Assembly: GCF_028331445.1 (NCBI RefSeq)
Contig: NZ_JAQMHX010000005.1
Span: 372,001 to 436,000 of the forward strand
From: Candidatus Phyllobacterium onerii
Lineage (GTDB): Bacteria; Pseudomonadota; Alphaproteobacteria; Rhizobiales; Rhizobiaceae
Length of the DNA: 64,000 nt
Direction: 5' to 3'
Positions 33,792-43,669 of this stretch are shown in pieces; within the stretch, counting starts at the first letter, position 1, and each line of letters starts with the position of its first letter. Below the pieces are notes generated by a model. That model was not told where the DNA came from and did no database searches. It was given only the letters and a program-made list of their open reading frames with translations. Position numbers and translations under genes: made by a program.

Positions 33792-34244
33792 ATGCCGAAA
33801 TTTGAAACGACCCGCCATGTGAAGCATCGCGCCGAACAGATGTTTGATCTGGTCGCCGATATTGAGACTTATCCGCAGTTTCTGCCGATGTGCGAGAGTC
33901 TGAAAGTGCGTTCACGCAAGGAAAGTCATGGAAAGACGTTACTGATTGCCGACATGACTGTCGGCTATAAGCTGATCCGTGAGACCTTCACCAGCCAGGT
34001 TCTTTTGAAGCCCGAAGAGAAAGTCATCATCACCAAATACATAGATGGGCCATTCCGCTATCTCGATAATCGCTGGCAATTCGTCCCGGATGAAAATCCG
34101 GAACATTCAGCGGTGAAATTCTATATCGATTATGAATTCAAGAGCCGCACGCTCGGTTTTCTCATGGGGTCGATGTTCGACATAGCCTTCAGGAAATTCA
34201 CCGAAGCTTTTGAAAAAAGGGCGGACTCAATCTACGGCAAGTGA
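33792..34244 (+). CDS. Coq10/RatA-type START-domain protein
   Basis: 150 residues, one polyketide-cyclase/START domain (MPKFETTRHVKHRAEQMFDL; CESLKVRSRKESHGKTL). The family includes yeast Coq10, needed for ubiquinone function, and RatA in E. coli. Ubiquinone binding is the more likely role next to lipA and pdh. It begins 3 bp after lipA stops. Confidence 0.88.
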   Translation: MPKFETTRHVKHRAEQMFDLVADIETYPQFLPMCESLKVRSRKESHGKTLLIADMTVGYKLIRETFTSQVLLKPEEKVIITKYIDGPFRYLDNRWQFVPDENPEHSAVKFYIDYEFKSRTLGFLMGSMFDIAFRKFTEAFEKRADSIYGK

Positions 34245-34320
34245 TCCGCTACGCTGCCCAGCCCGCACCGCAGGAACGAAACCGCAAGCTATCCGTTACG
34301 TTAATCGCAAGGAGGTTGTG

Positions 34321-34554
34321 ATGTTAACGACCAAACTGATCGGTGCGCTATTCGTCGTTTGCGGGCTTTTATATATGGCCGGAATTGCGGTTTATCGCGG
34401 TGAGATGAGTGAATCCCATTCGCGCAACAGTGATTCTGCTGGTCTTGAACCGCGCCATCGTGGTCTGCGTTTTCTTGGTTTGAAAGCGAATTGGCCCGGC
34501 CTTGTGGTTGCTGCAATAGGCGCGCTGATGCTGTTATTACCATCTGCTGCGTAA
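34321..34554 (+). CDS. Small membrane protein
   Basis: 77 residues with two hydrophobic helices (about 5-24 and 56-75) around a polar loop. No family recognised. The ATG at 34321 has a strong AAGGAGG site 6 bp upstream. It is convergent with cinA, whose stop is 9 bp away. Confidence 0.65.
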   Translation: MLTTKLIGALFVVCGLLYMAGIAVYRGEMSESHSRNSDSAGLEPRHRGLRFLGLKANWPGLVVAAIGALMLLLPSAA

Positions 34555-34563
34555 CCGATAGTC

Positions 34564-35055
34564 CTACCGTAGCGCCCGCAAAAGCATATCAAGCGCAGCA
34601 TTGACGGCCGCATCGCGGATTGATGCGCGACCGTGATCAACAAACAGATGGCGCGCGGTGATGGGCTGTTTTCCCTTCAGCGCCAATCCAAACCAGACAA
34701 GTCCTATGGGCTTGGCGTCGGAGCCGCCACCGGGACCTGCAATCCCCGTAACGGAGATGGCGATCCCGGCATTTGAATGGCCAAGGGCTCCCGAGGCCAT
34801 AGCCAAAGCGACTTCCTCAGATACCGCGCCGTGTTTGGCGAGCAATTCGGCCGGGACGCCAATCATCTCGTGCTTGGCTTCGTTGGAATAGGTGACGAAC
34901 CCGCGATCCACGACATCGGAGGAGCCACCGATATCTGTCAGCGACGCTGCGATCAAACCACCGGTACAGGATTCAGCTGTGGCCAGCAGAATGCCGTGGC
35001 GACGGCAGCCTTCAAGGACCGCAATTGCCTTGGCTTCTGCGATTAGCCCGCTCAT
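34564..35055 (-). CDS. CinA-like nicotinamide-nucleotide amidase domain protein
   Basis: 163 residues, the stand-alone C-terminal CinA (PncC-type) domain. Landmarks are [17 protein letters not shown], and [21 protein letters not shown]. It deamidates NMN in the pyridine nucleotide cycle in characterised members. The start overlaps the ispDF stop by 4 bp (ATGA), indicating coupling. The longer reading upstream is simply the ispDF region in another frame. Confidence 0.92.
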   Translation of the reverse strand: MSGLIAEAKAIAVLEGCRRHGILLATAESCTGGLIAASLTDIGGSSDVVDRGFVTYSNEAKHEMIGVPAELLAKHGAVSEEVALAMASGALGHSNAGIAISVTGIAGPGGGSDAKPIGLVWFGLALKGKQPITARHLFVDHGRASIRDAAVNAALDMLLRALR

Positions 35056-36272
35056 TCCGGCAGCCCTCCCGGGTAGATCACAGATGCCGTCGCAATGGCT
35101 GCAATGCCTTCCTTGCGGCCGATAAAGCCGAGCTTCTCGTTGGTCGTAGCCTTGATAGAAATGCGATCCGCGGAAATTCCCAGCATTTTCGACAATGCTG
35201 CGGTCATCGCCGCACGGTGCGGGCCTACTTTCGGCGCCTCGCAGATCAGTGTGACATCGGCGTTGGCAATCCGGCCGCCGGCCTCCTTGACGATTTTTAC
35301 CGCATGCTCCACGAAGATATGCGAGGCGGCGCCCTTCCACTGCGGATCGGACGGCGGAAAATGTGTGCCGATGTCGCCTGCGCCGCGTGTTGCGAGCAGA
35401 GCATCAGTTAAAGCGTGCAGGGCTACGTCGGCGTCCGAATGCCCGGACAGTTTTTGATCATGTTCGATGAATACGCCGGCAAGCATCACGCCATTGCCCG
35501 GCTCGAAAGCATGCACGTCATAGCCGTTTCCAGTGCGCACGTCCGGAAATGCGGAATACTTCTGCGACAGGCGATCATCGGCCATTTCGATATCCTTTGC
35601 CCAGGTCAATTTCGTGTTGTCGACTGATCCTTCAACGATCCGCACCGGCAGGCCATGCCATTCGGCGATGGCCGAATCGTCGGTGAAGTCGGATCGGCCG
35701 GCTGCAAATGCTGCGTTATGCGCATTGAGGATCGGCAAATAGGGAAAAGCTTGCGGAGTCTGCGCTGCATAGAGGCCTGCGCGCGGTACCGTTGCGCTGA
35801 CCATCGCGTCCGGTCCGGCAGCTTTCAACGTATCCGACACGGCAAGGACCGGCAGGACCCCAATATGCGGGGTAAGATTGAAAATGACCCGCTCCAGTAG
35901 ATCTGTCGAGATAAAGGGGCGAACACCGTCGTGAATCAACACGTGATCCGGTGTTTGCTCCTTGAGAGCCAGAAGCCCGAGACGTGTCGATTCCTGGCGG
36001 GTCGGCCCCCCTGTTACCGCAGTAACTCTTGCGGCATGATCTCCAAGAGCCAAGGCGAACAGCGCATTGTCTTCCTTGTGGATTACCACAACGACGTGGT
36101 CGATCAACGGGCAATCGAGAAATGCGCGCATCGTGTGCGCCAGAACGGCCTCTCCGCCAATCTTGCGGTATTGCTTTGGTCCTTCAACGCTTTGACCTGC
36201 GCGTTCACCGCGTCCGGCCGCTACAATGACCGCAGCTACCCGCATTTCCTTATTGTCAGACTGCCCCGGCAC
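35052..36272 (-). CDS. ispDF: Bifunctional IspDF enzyme of the MEP isoprenoid pathway
   Basis: 406 residues. The N-terminal IspD part (about 1-230) has [13 protein letters not shown] and [12 protein letters not shown]. The C-terminal IspF part (about 250-406) has the metal-binding DVHAF and [16 protein letters not shown]. Such fusions are typical of alphaproteobacteria. The gene uses GTG at 36272 (MPGQSDNKE after it), preceded by a GGAGAG site; the ATG at 36245 is an alternative. It is divergent from dusB. Confidence 0.96.
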   Translation of the reverse strand: MPGQSDNKEMRVAAVIVAAGRGERAGQSVEGPKQYRKIGGEAVLAHTMRAFLDCPLIDHVVVVIHKEDNALFALALGDHAARVTAVTGGPTRQESTRLGLLALKEQTPDHVLIHDGVRPFISTDLLERVIFNLTPHIGVLPVLAVSDTLKAAGPDAMVSATVPRAGLYAAQTPQAFPYLPILNAHNAAFAAGRSDFTDDSAIAEWHGLPVRIVEGSVDNTKLTWAKDIEMADDRLSQKYSAFPDVRTGNGYDVHAFEPGNGVMLAGVFIEHDQKLSGHSDADVALHALTDALLATRGAGDIGTHFPPSDPQWKGAASHIFVEHAVKIVKEAGGRIANADVTLICEAPKVGPHRAAMTAALSKMLGISADRISIKATTNEKLGFIGRKEGIAAIATASVIYPGGLPE

Positions 36273-36447
36273 GCTTCTCTCCGTTCGATGCAGACTGCGT
36301 TACCCTTTGCCAAACGGAAAGACCAGAACTTTAGCAACGCCCGGGTCGAAATCCGGCCATTCACGGTGCGCAATGCCTTGCGAAGAGGCAACGATCTGTC
36401 TAAAGGATAGGCTATTACGAAATTGCATACGAAACAGGCAGAATCGC

Positions 36448-37437
36448 GTGATCGAATTGGATCAACCACTGGATATCGGCGGGGTACATTTGCGGAACCG
36501 CGTGTTTCTGGCGCCAATGTCTGGCGTCTCTGACCTGCCGTTTCGCCAGTTGGCGTGGCAGGCCGGAGCCGGCATGGTCGTCTCGGAAATGGTTGCAAGT
36601 GCAGAGCTTTGCACGCGCGAACGCGGCAACCTATTGCGCCTCAGGGGTGATGGATTGGGCACGCACGTTGTGCAGATCGCAGGCCGTGAAACGCGATGGA
36701 TGGCTGAAGCAGCGCGGATCGCCGAAGGCGAGGGCGCTCATATCGTCGATATCAATATGGGTTGCCCCGCCAAAAAGGTAACAGGTGGCTTGTCGGGCTC
36801 GGCACTCATGCGCGATCTCGATCACGCTTTGACACTGATCGATGCAACGATCGGGGCTGTGCGGGTTCCAGTTACGTTGAAAATGCGGCTTGGCTGGGAT
36901 GACGCCAGCATCAATGCGCCGGAGCTGGCTGCGCGTGCAGAGCAGGCCGGTGTCAAGATGATCACCGTGCACGGCCGCACACGCTGCCAGTTCTATGAAG
37001 GCAGAGCCGACTGGTACGCTATTCGTGCCGTCAAGGACGCCATTTCGATCCCTCTCGTGGCCAATGGCGACGTCCAGAACCGCGCCGATGCAAAGGCAAT
37101 TCTCGAGGCCTCCGGAGCTGATGCTGTTATGGTAGGGCGCGGATCTTACGGCCAACCTTGGCTGCCAGGGACAATCGTTCACGGAAGCGGACCAGATGCC
37201 AGCCACATGATCGCCGATTATGCAGTCGCTCATTACGAAGCGATGCTCTCGCATTACGGCGAGGCCACGGGTATTCGCCATGCGCGCAAACATCTTGGCT
37301 GGTATCTCGACAAACACGGATTCGACGTAGGACCCCTTGTCCGCGCATCGATCATGACCGAAACCAATCCCCAACAGGTTGCACGACGTCTCCACGCTGC
37401 GCTCACAAATACAGAAGAAATGAGGAAGGTGGCCTGA
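36448..37437 (+). CDS. dusB: tRNA-dihydrouridine synthase (NifR3-like)
   Basis: Reduces uridines in tRNA using FMN, 329 residues. Family motifs are [32 protein letters not shown] with the catalytic Cys, [13 protein letters not shown] and [19 protein letters not shown] start at 36448 gives [12 protein letters not shown], matching the family, although the ribosome-binding site is weak. It precedes ntrB with overlapping stop and start (TGATG at 37435), the classic nifR3-ntrB-ntrC order. Confidence 0.94.
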   Translation: MIELDQPLDIGGVHLRNRVFLAPMSGVSDLPFRQLAWQAGAGMVVSEMVASAELCTRERGNLLRLRGDGLGTHVVQIAGRETRWMAEAARIAEGEGAHIVDINMGCPAKKVTGGLSGSALMRDLDHALTLIDATIGAVRVPVTLKMRLGWDDASINAPELAARAEQAGVKMITVHGRTRCQFYEGRADWYAIRAVKDAISIPLVANGDVQNRADAKAILEASGADAVMVGRGSYGQPWLPGTIVHGSGPDASHMIADYAVAHYEAMLSHYGEATGIRHARKHLGWYLDKHGFDVGPLVRASIMTETNPQQVARRLHAALTNTEEMRKVA

Positions 37438-38591
37438 TGACGGCATCGGATAAATCTATGCTGGGCGACCGGTTGGCGGGCATCGTTCTGAATTCGATCC
37501 GGCACCCGGTGATCATGCTCGATGATGCAGGTTATATTTCCTATGCCAACGCCGATGCTGAAGCGTTCTTCCGCTCAAGCGCCAACATTTTGAGCCGCAA
37601 CACGCTCGATATGCTCCTGCCGTTCGGCAGCCCACTGCTGGCGCTGGTCAAGCAAGTGCGCGACAGCCCATCACCCGTTAATGAGTACCGCGTCGATGTC
37701 TCGTCGCCACGGCTCGGCCAAGACCGGATTGTCGATCTCTATGTCACTCCTGTCAGTGAATCGCCGGGTTCGATCGTCATCCTTTTCAAGGAACGCTCGA
37801 TGGCGGAAAAACTCGATCGGCAGATGACGCATCGCGGCGCCGCGCGTTCCGTTACCGGCCTTGCATCCATGCTGGCGCATGAAATCAAGAACCCGCTCTC
37901 GGGCATCCGGGGGGCTGCGCAATTGCTTGAGACCGGCCTTTCCGACGATGACCGGGCGCTGACACGGTTGATCACCGACGAGACCGACCGGATCGTGTCA
38001 CTCGTCGATCGCATGGAAGTTTTTTCCGACGAACGCCCGATAGAGCGGGAAGCGGTGAATATTCACGTGGTGCTGGATCACGTCAAAGCCATCGCCAAGA
38101 ATGGTTTTGCCAGCCATATCAAGTTTCACGAGGACTATGATCCGTCGTTGCCTTACGTGTTCGCAAATCGCGATCAGCTCGTTCAAGTGTTCCTCAATCT
38201 CGTTAAAAATGCAGCTGAATCCATTGGCTCCAACGAGCCAGGTGAAATCACGCTCTCAACCGCGTTCCGTCCAGGTATCCGCCTGTCTGTTCCAGGTATG
38301 CGTACTCGGGTATCGCTGCCACTCGAATTTTGTGTTTCGGACACGGGTGCAGGTGTGACGCCCGATATCATGCCGCATCTCTTCGACCCATTCATAACCA
38401 CGAAGCCCAATGGTTCCGGACTTGGCCTTGCCCTGGTCGCCAAGATTGTCGGTGACCATGGCGGTGTTATCGAATGCGATTCCGTGCCGCGCAAGACGAC
38501 ATTCAGAATTCTCATGCCTGCGTGGCAGAGCGGTCCGCTCGATGACGACCATGCAGACGACAGTCCATATACGAAGAAAGCAGGGTCCTGA
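37437..38591 (+). CDS. ntrB: Nitrogen regulation sensor histidine kinase NtrB
   Basis: 384 residues, cytoplasmic. A PAS domain fills about 15-125 and His148 lies in [16 protein letters not shown]. The N box [10 protein letters not shown]1 SDTGAGV and G2 GSGLGLAL form the HATPase. It phosphorylates NtrC under control of PII signalling of glutamine status. ATG overlaps the dusB stop. NtrC follows 2 bp later. Confidence 0.97.
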   Translation: MTASDKSMLGDRLAGIVLNSIRHPVIMLDDAGYISYANADAEAFFRSSANILSRNTLDMLLPFGSPLLALVKQVRDSPSPVNEYRVDVSSPRLGQDRIVDLYVTPVSESPGSIVILFKERSMAEKLDRQMTHRGAARSVTGLASMLAHEIKNPLSGIRGAAQLLETGLSDDDRALTRLITDETDRIVSLVDRMEVFSDERPIEREAVNIHVVLDHVKAIAKNGFASHIKFHEDYDPSLPYVFANRDQLVQVFLNLVKNAAESIGSNEPGEITLSTAFRPGIRLSVPGMRTRVSLPLEFCVSDTGAGVTPDIMPHLFDPFITTKPNGSGLGLALVAKIVGDHGGVIECDSVPRKTTFRILMPAWQSGPLDDDHADDSPYTKKAGS

Positions 38592-38593
38592 TT

Positions 38594-40054
38594 ATGAGTT
38601 TGGGCAGTATTCTCGTCGCAGATGACGACGCAGCAATCAGAACGGTCCTCAATCAGGCGCTCTCCCGTGCAGGCTATGACGTCCGCATAACGTCGAATGC
38701 GGCTACCTTGTGGCGCTGGATATCGGCGGGTGATGGCGATCTTGTAATCACCGATGTGGTGATGCCCGATGAAAACGCTTTCGATCTTCTGCCACGCATC
38801 AAAAAATCGCGGCCTGATCTGCCCGTCATCGTCATGAGTGCGCAAAACACCTTCATGACCGCCATTCGAGCCTCTGAGGCGGGAGCCTACGAATATTTGC
38901 CCAAACCGTTCGATCTGACGGAACTGGTCAGCATCGTTGGTCGGGCACTTTCGGAACCGAAGAAAAAGCCGGAGAAGTGGGCTGCCGACGAGCAACCCGA
39001 TACAATGCCGCTGGTCGGCCGCTCGCCGGCGATGCAGGATATTTATCGGGTATTGGCGCGCATGATGCAGACCGACCTGACGGTGATGATTTCCGGTGAG
39101 TCCGGAACTGGCAAGGAGCTGGTGGCGAAGGCTCTGCATGAATATGGCCGCCGGCGCAAAGGTCCGTTTGTCGCTATCAATATGGCAGCGATTCCGCGTG
39201 ACCTTATCGAGTCGGAATTGTTCGGCCATGAGCGCGGGGCTTTCACTGGCGCGCAGAACCGGTCGAGCGGACGCTTTGAACAGGCGGACGGCGGCACATT
39301 ATTCCTCGACGAAATCGGCGATATGCCGATGGAAGCACAAACGCGGCTTTTGCGTGTTTTGCAGCAGGGCGAATACATGACCGTCGGCGGGCGCACACCG
39401 ATCAAGACCGACGTGCGCATTGTTGCTGCCACCAATAAGGATCTGCGCACCCTGATCAATCAAGGCCTTTTCCGCGAAGATTTGTACTATCGTCTCAATG
39501 TCGTGCCACTGCGTCTGCCACCCTTGCGCGAACGCGGCGAAGATATTCCGGATCTCGTACGGCACTTTTTCAAGATGGCGGCGAAAGACGGTCTGCCTGA
39601 AAAACGTATCATGGCCGATGGCCTCGATCTTATGCGACGTTACCCTTGGGCAGGTAACGTGCGCGAACTGGAAAACCTTGTCCGCCGTCTTGCCGCTCTC
39701 TACCCCCAGGAAGAGATTAATGCGGACGTCATTGAGGCAGAACTCAAGGCCGATCTGCGGCCGACCGAGCCATCTTCGAATTCGATGGCTGACCAGGATG
39801 TCACTATCGGCCAGGCGGTCGAACTGAACATGCAGCGCTACTTCCTTTCCTATGGGGACGACCTGCCACCCGTCGGTCTTTATCAACGCGTGTTGGAGGA
39901 GATGGAATATCCACTCATCCTTTCTTGCCTGACGGCTACACATGGGAATCAGATCAAGGCCGCCGAATTGCTGGGACTCAATCGCAATACATTGCGCAAG
40001 AAAATCCGCGAACTGGGCGTCAACATCTATAAGAGCACCAAGAGCGAACGCTGA
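38594..40054 (+). CDS. ntrC: Nitrogen regulation response regulator NtrC
   Basis: 486 residues. The receiver has phospho-acceptor Asp54 in [10 protein letters not shown] and Lys104. The AAA+ domain has Walker A GESGTGKE (168-175) and an intact GAFTGA loop (215-220), so it can act on sigma54. The C-terminal Fis-type helix-turn-helix is [19 protein letters not shown]. It activates nitrogen assimilation genes. Its usual neighbour ntrY lies 3.6 kb further on here. Confidence 0.97.
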   Translation: MSLGSILVADDDAAIRTVLNQALSRAGYDVRITSNAATLWRWISAGDGDLVITDVVMPDENAFDLLPRIKKSRPDLPVIVMSAQNTFMTAIRASEAGAYEYLPKPFDLTELVSIVGRALSEPKKKPEKWAADEQPDTMPLVGRSPAMQDIYRVLARMMQTDLTVMISGESGTGKELVAKALHEYGRRRKGPFVAINMAAIPRDLIESELFGHERGAFTGAQNRSSGRFEQADGGTLFLDEIGDMPMEAQTRLLRVLQQGEYMTVGGRTPIKTDVRIVAATNKDLRTLINQGLFREDLYYRLNVVPLRLPPLRERGEDIPDLVRHFFKMAAKDGLPEKRIMADGLDLMRRYPWAGNVRELENLVRRLAALYPQEEINADVIEAELKADLRPTEPSSNSMADQDVTIGQAVELNMQRYFLSYGDDLPPVGLYQRVLEEMEYPLILSCLTATHGNQIKAAELLGLNRNTLRKKIRELGVNIYKSTKSER

Positions 40055-40254
40055 ATAGGCAGTCTCTACTCTTTAAGAAATCGTTAAGTATTAGTAAATT
40101 ATTCACCAGTTCTAACAATATCAACGGAAGATAAAATTGTAACTACTGCAACAGAGCCTTTTTAAGGTGGGTATGTGCAGAGTAATCACCAGAAATCTCG
40201 TGAATTAAACGCAATCGGTTAGCGCCCAATTGCCATTGGATCATACGGAGGTGC

Positions 40255-40731
40255 ATGGTGTTCAGTTTTGCAGAACGATTGATGTTGTTCAATCAGTACG
40301 AAATCTTGAAGAAACTTGATCCTCAAAAATCGAGCCTCTACACGCGGCATCAGGAAGTCGTGGAGAAGGGTTTCGAGAGTCTTTATGAAGATCTCGGAAT
40401 TTCAACGAGGACACTGAGCAAGGAAGAAGCTCAGGAAATGGACGATATCCTTGCGCTGTTTCGCGCAATAAAGGCTTCGAGCGGGGGTGCGGCCAGCAAC
40501 ATGCCGGGCAAGACGGAGTTTGTTGGCTTTGGCTCCGGCCAGCCTGACGAGCGTTTCGCTTATGCCGACTTCCTCAGCAACATCCTGAAGTTCCCGCAGG
40601 AAGTCTCGAACAGCCCTGACAACCGGCCGGAATTGCAGCTCGAGAAATATCGCACCATGCTGAAGCGCTGGGACGAAATTGGCAGAAAGCGTGAGCTTTC
40701 CCCTGACCAGATCGAACATCTGGTCGCTTGA
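40255..40731 (+). CDS. YfbU-family protein
   Basis: 158 residues, all soluble. The N-terminal motif LMLFNQYEILKKLDP and the C-terminal LEKYRTMLKRWDEIG align well by eye with E. coli YfbU, an uncharacterised protein reported to affect cell death and persistence when overproduced. The ATG at 40255 follows GGAGG. It stands after a 200-bp gap from ntrC and before a bidirectional hairpin. It is the first of four genes separating ntrBC from ntrYX. Confidence 0.82.
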   Translation: MVFSFAERLMLFNQYEILKKLDPQKSSLYTRHQEVVEKGFESLYEDLGISTRTLSKEEAQEMDDILALFRAIKASSGGAASNMPGKTEFVGFGSGQPDERFAYADFLSNILKFPQEVSNSPDNRPELQLEKYRTMLKRWDEIGRKRELSPDQIEHLVA

Positions 40732-40751
40732 TCTACACAGATATAAATGAA

Positions 40752-40781
40752 GTGGCCGGCAATGCCGGCCACAATCATTCA
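40752..40781. terminator. Bidirectional terminator between yfbU-like and DUF1993 genes
   Basis: A perfect 9-bp stem GTGGCCGGC/GCCGGCCAC with a 3-nt AAT loop (40752-40772) lies in the 60 bp between two convergent genes. The downstream tail is only moderately T-rich on either strand. Confidence 0.6.
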
Positions 40782-40791
40782 GGCTTGACGC

Positions 40792-41301
40792 TCAACCCAA
40801 TGAGCCGATGTAGTCGAGTTTCCCGACAGGCACGCCGTTGTGGCGCAGAATGTTTTGAGCTGTCGTGACATGAAAATAGAAGTTCGGCAGGACGAATTTC
40901 AAAATGTAGTCTTCGCCACTCAACGTTACCCCCAACTTGCCGAATTTCAGCGTAACTTCCTTATCCGCAGTGCCATCAAGCGCTGAAGGATCGACGCTCT
41001 CCAAAAATGCAATTGTCTTGGCGATGCGTTCGCGCAGTTCGGCAAAATCAGCTTCCTCATCGGGGAATTTCGGAACTTCGACTGACGTCAGGCGGGCGAT
41101 TACGCCCTTCGATGTATCACTGGCCCGCTGGATTTGGCCGGCGAACGGCAGCATATCGGGCGCCAGACGTGCGTTGACGAGAATGGCCGGAGCAATTTTC
41201 TTCTCTTCTGCGAATGCCTCGGCCTTGTCGATCAGTGATGAAAGAACGGAGAAACCACGGACAAATGCCGGAACGGAAATCTTGTGCATGGATAGGGACA
41301 T
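40792..41301 (-). CDS. DUF1993 family protein
   Basis: 169 residues, alpha-helical, no signal. It matches DUF1993 as recalled (HKISVPAFVRGFSVLSSLIDKA; KFVLPNFYFHVTTAQNILR). This family resembles DinB-like four-helix metal-binding proteins, and no function is established. The ATG at 41301 follows AGGAGC. The frame extends to 41394, but without a site. Confidence 0.83.
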   Translation of the reverse strand: MSLSMHKISVPAFVRGFSVLSSLIDKAEAFAEEKKIAPAILVNARLAPDMLPFAGQIQRASDTSKGVIARLTSVEVPKFPDEEADFAELRERIAKTIAFLESVDPSALDGTADKEVTLKFGKLGVTLSGEDYILKFVLPNFYFHVTTAQNILRHNGVPVGKLDYIGSLG

Positions 41302-41432
41302 AGGCGTGCTCCTTTGAAGCATTTCAGAACTAGCAGAATCGATGATCGAGATGAATTGATTATCGTGTTGTGACATCGGTAGTGCCAAGCGCAAATACGT
41401 CGCAGGCTCTCTTTTTCAAGGCCACCCGGTCG

Positions 41433-42221
41433 CTAAATCTTGCGAAGCTTGGGTTCAAAAATTGTGGCGGGACTATCATCGGCATGAACTATACGGTTCC
41501 GCCCCTGGTTCTTCGCCGCATAGAGGCACTTGTCAGCAGCAACCAACGCCTCCTCCAGACCCTGTCCAGGTCGGTGGATTGATATCCCAACGCTTACCGT
41601 GACGTCGAGATCGTTTATCCGGAGATATTTTGAGATATCCCGAACACCCGTGAGAATCCGATGCGAGATCCAATCGGCCTTTCCAAGGTCCGCACCGGTC
41701 AGAAAAATGGCGAACTCTTCGCCGCCGAACCGCGCGGCGAAATCCCACTCGCCGATGGTGGACCGGATGAGAATTCCAATTTCCTGGAGCACCCCATCGC
41801 CAACGGCGTGGCCGTACCGGTCATTGATCGACTTGAAATGATCAGCATCGATATAGAGGACCGCGCCGGCACTTTGTTCCCGATCGCACAAGGCAATCTG
41901 TTTCTGCGCCTGCATGTAGAATTCGTTACGGTTCGAGAGGCCGGTGAGATCATCTTTGCGTAGGGCGAGGTCGAGCCTTAAGGCGGTTTGCTTCAGACGA
42001 TAATTGAGCCCGACGAGAAAAGCGCCGAGCGGGACGCTCACGATAATAACAATAATTGTCGTGACGGTGAGCGCCACATCGAGACGATCCAGTCTTACGA
42101 CCAGGAAGAAAAGAACCGTTAGCAAATCCGAGGCGGCAATCGCCATGCCGACCATGATCGCGACCTGTTTTAAAGGTGGCAAGTCGCCGAATTTTGTCAT
42201 CCATAAATCGTAGGTCGTCAT
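41433..42221 (-). CDS. Membrane-anchored GGDEF diguanylate cyclase
   Basis: 262 residues. Two membrane helices (about 19-42 and 48-72) are followed by one GGDEF domain with signature GGEEF at 166-170. Its catalytic motif is intact, so c-di-GMP synthesis is expected. The allosteric I-site is not: the RxxD position reads GEWD, with Gly in place of Arg, which predicts no product inhibition by this route. A short N-terminal region with no periplasmic sensory domain is present. It lies in the block between ntrC and ntrY. Confidence 0.9.
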   Translation of the reverse strand: MTTYDLWMTKFGDLPPLKQVAIMVGMAIAASDLLTVLFFLVVRLDRLDVALTVTTIIVIIVSVPLGAFLVGLNYRLKQTALRLDLALRKDDLTGLSNRNEFYMQAQKQIALCDREQSAGAVLYIDADHFKSINDRYGHAVGDGVLQEIGILIRSTIGEWDFAARFGGEEFAIFLTGADLGKADWISHRILTGVRDISKYLRINDLDVTVSVGISIHRPGQGLEEALVAADKCLYAAKNQGRNRIVHADDSPATIFEPKLRKI

Positions 42222-42411
42222 TGCCGTCCGCCGAGTGTGTTCTTATTCCATATATCGACAGGACCATAAGGAAAGCTCTTTACGAAGAGTGTAATTTTAA
42301 CTGTTGTTATTTTTTATCGGATGTTCAACTGAGGCAAACTATTTCAGCCACATGTTTTATAAACACGCCTGTGGCTCAAATTATCGCTTAAGCGTTAAAA
42401 ACTATTTCCTA

Positions 42412-43386
42412 TCAAACAAAGCCCATGACCCGATGCGGAATATAGGGCGCTTCCAGTGCAGAAATTTCGTCACCAGATAATTTTATTTGAAGAGATGCAA
42501 CAGCATCACCTAGATGTGATGCTTTTGTGGCGCCAACTATAGGCGAAGTAACCTTAGTCAAAACCCAGGCAAGTGCTATTTGCGCGCGGGGAAGTTTCCG
42601 TTGCTCCGCTATTTTTGCGACTGCACTTACAACCTTCTTGTCAGCATCTTCAGTACCGGCATAAAGCGTTTTGCCGAATTCATCGGTTTCAGAACGGGCG
42701 CTCGTTTCGTCCCAGTCACGTGTGAGCCGGCCGCGGGCGAGGGGGCTCCATGGAATGACAGCAATGCCCTCAGCCTTGCACAGCGGTAACATCTCCCGCT
42801 CTTCCTCCCGATAGAGCAGGTTCACGTAGTCTTGCATGGAAACAAAGCGTGTCCATCCTTTCTGGCTGGAGGTCGCAAGCATTTGAGCGAACTGCCAGGC
42901 ATACATGGAAGATGCCCCGATATACCTCGCCTTGCCGGATTTCACGACTTCATGAAGAGCTTCCAATGTCTCTTCGATAGGCGTTTCGTAGTCAAAGCGA
43001 TGGATCTGGTAGAGGTCGACATAGTCTGTACCGAGGCGCCGCAGGCTCGCATCGATTTCCGCGAAGATGGCTTTGCGGGAAAGGCCTGCGCCATTCGGCC
43101 CTTGGCGCATCCTGCTGTTCACTTTTGTGGCGATGACAACTTCTTCGCGCGTACTGAAATCGGTGAGCGCACGGCCAACAATCTCCTCGCTGGAGCCGTC
43201 TGAATAAACGTTTGCCGTATCGAAAAAATTGATACCAAGTTCCAGCGCTTGTTTGATGAATGGCCGGCTTTTTTCTTCTGAAAGCGTCCAAGCATGGTTG
43301 CCGCGATCGGGCTCGCCGTAACTCATGCACCCGAGACATATACGTGAGACTTCCAGGCCGGTGTTTCCGAAACGTACATATTCCAT
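42412..43386 (-). CDS. Aldo/keto reductase
   Basis: 324 residues, the standard AKR length. The (beta/alpha)8 landmarks are NFFDTANVYSDGSSEE with the catalytic Asp and Tyr, VIATKV with the Lys, and YQIHRFD with the His. The C-terminal NADPH-binding loop IVGATKASH is present. Substrate unknown; the yeast-aryl-alcohol-type subgroup is likeliest. It ends 190 bp before the GGDEF start; that gap is AT-rich and shows nothing clear. It is divergent from ntrY with 283 bp between them, again with no firm site. Confidence 0.9.
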   Translation of the reverse strand: MEYVRFGNTGLEVSRICLGCMSYGEPDRGNHAWTLSEEKSRPFIKQALELGINFFDTANVYSDGSSEEIVGRALTDFSTREEVVIATKVNSRMRQGPNGAGLSRKAIFAEIDASLRRLGTDYVDLYQIHRFDYETPIEETLEALHEVVKSGKARYIGASSMYAWQFAQMLATSSQKGWTRFVSMQDYVNLLYREEEREMLPLCKAEGIAVIPWSPLARGRLTRDWDETSARSETDEFGKTLYAGTEDADKKVVSAVAKIAEQRKLPRAQIALAWVLTKVTSPIVGATKASHLGDAVASLQIKLSGDEISALEAPYIPHRVMGFV

Positions 43387-43669
43387 CTCAGTTCTCCATT
43401 ATCTAGAAAGTCTAAGCACAAACATTAGAGCCTGTTGCTGGCGGCTCTTGCAAGGCGGCAAATGGATGATGTCTCCACAGTCGTAAGCCGTTTTGTCAAT
43501 TTTGAAATGCCGATATGAACCTGTAACAACAAATTGACGCGAGGTTGTCCCGCTACGGATCCTGTAATTGTGGGTGAGTGTCGAATATTCCGTGTTGTAC
43601 GGAGACAAAACGTTGCATTTCCGCCACAATGTGTTGCATGAGTGCCACGTGTTGGGAATCACGACAGCA

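Noticed and set aside
38183-39229. A 348-codon open frame on the minus strand
   Set aside because: It lies entirely across ntrB and ntrC in the opposite strand and has no family motif.
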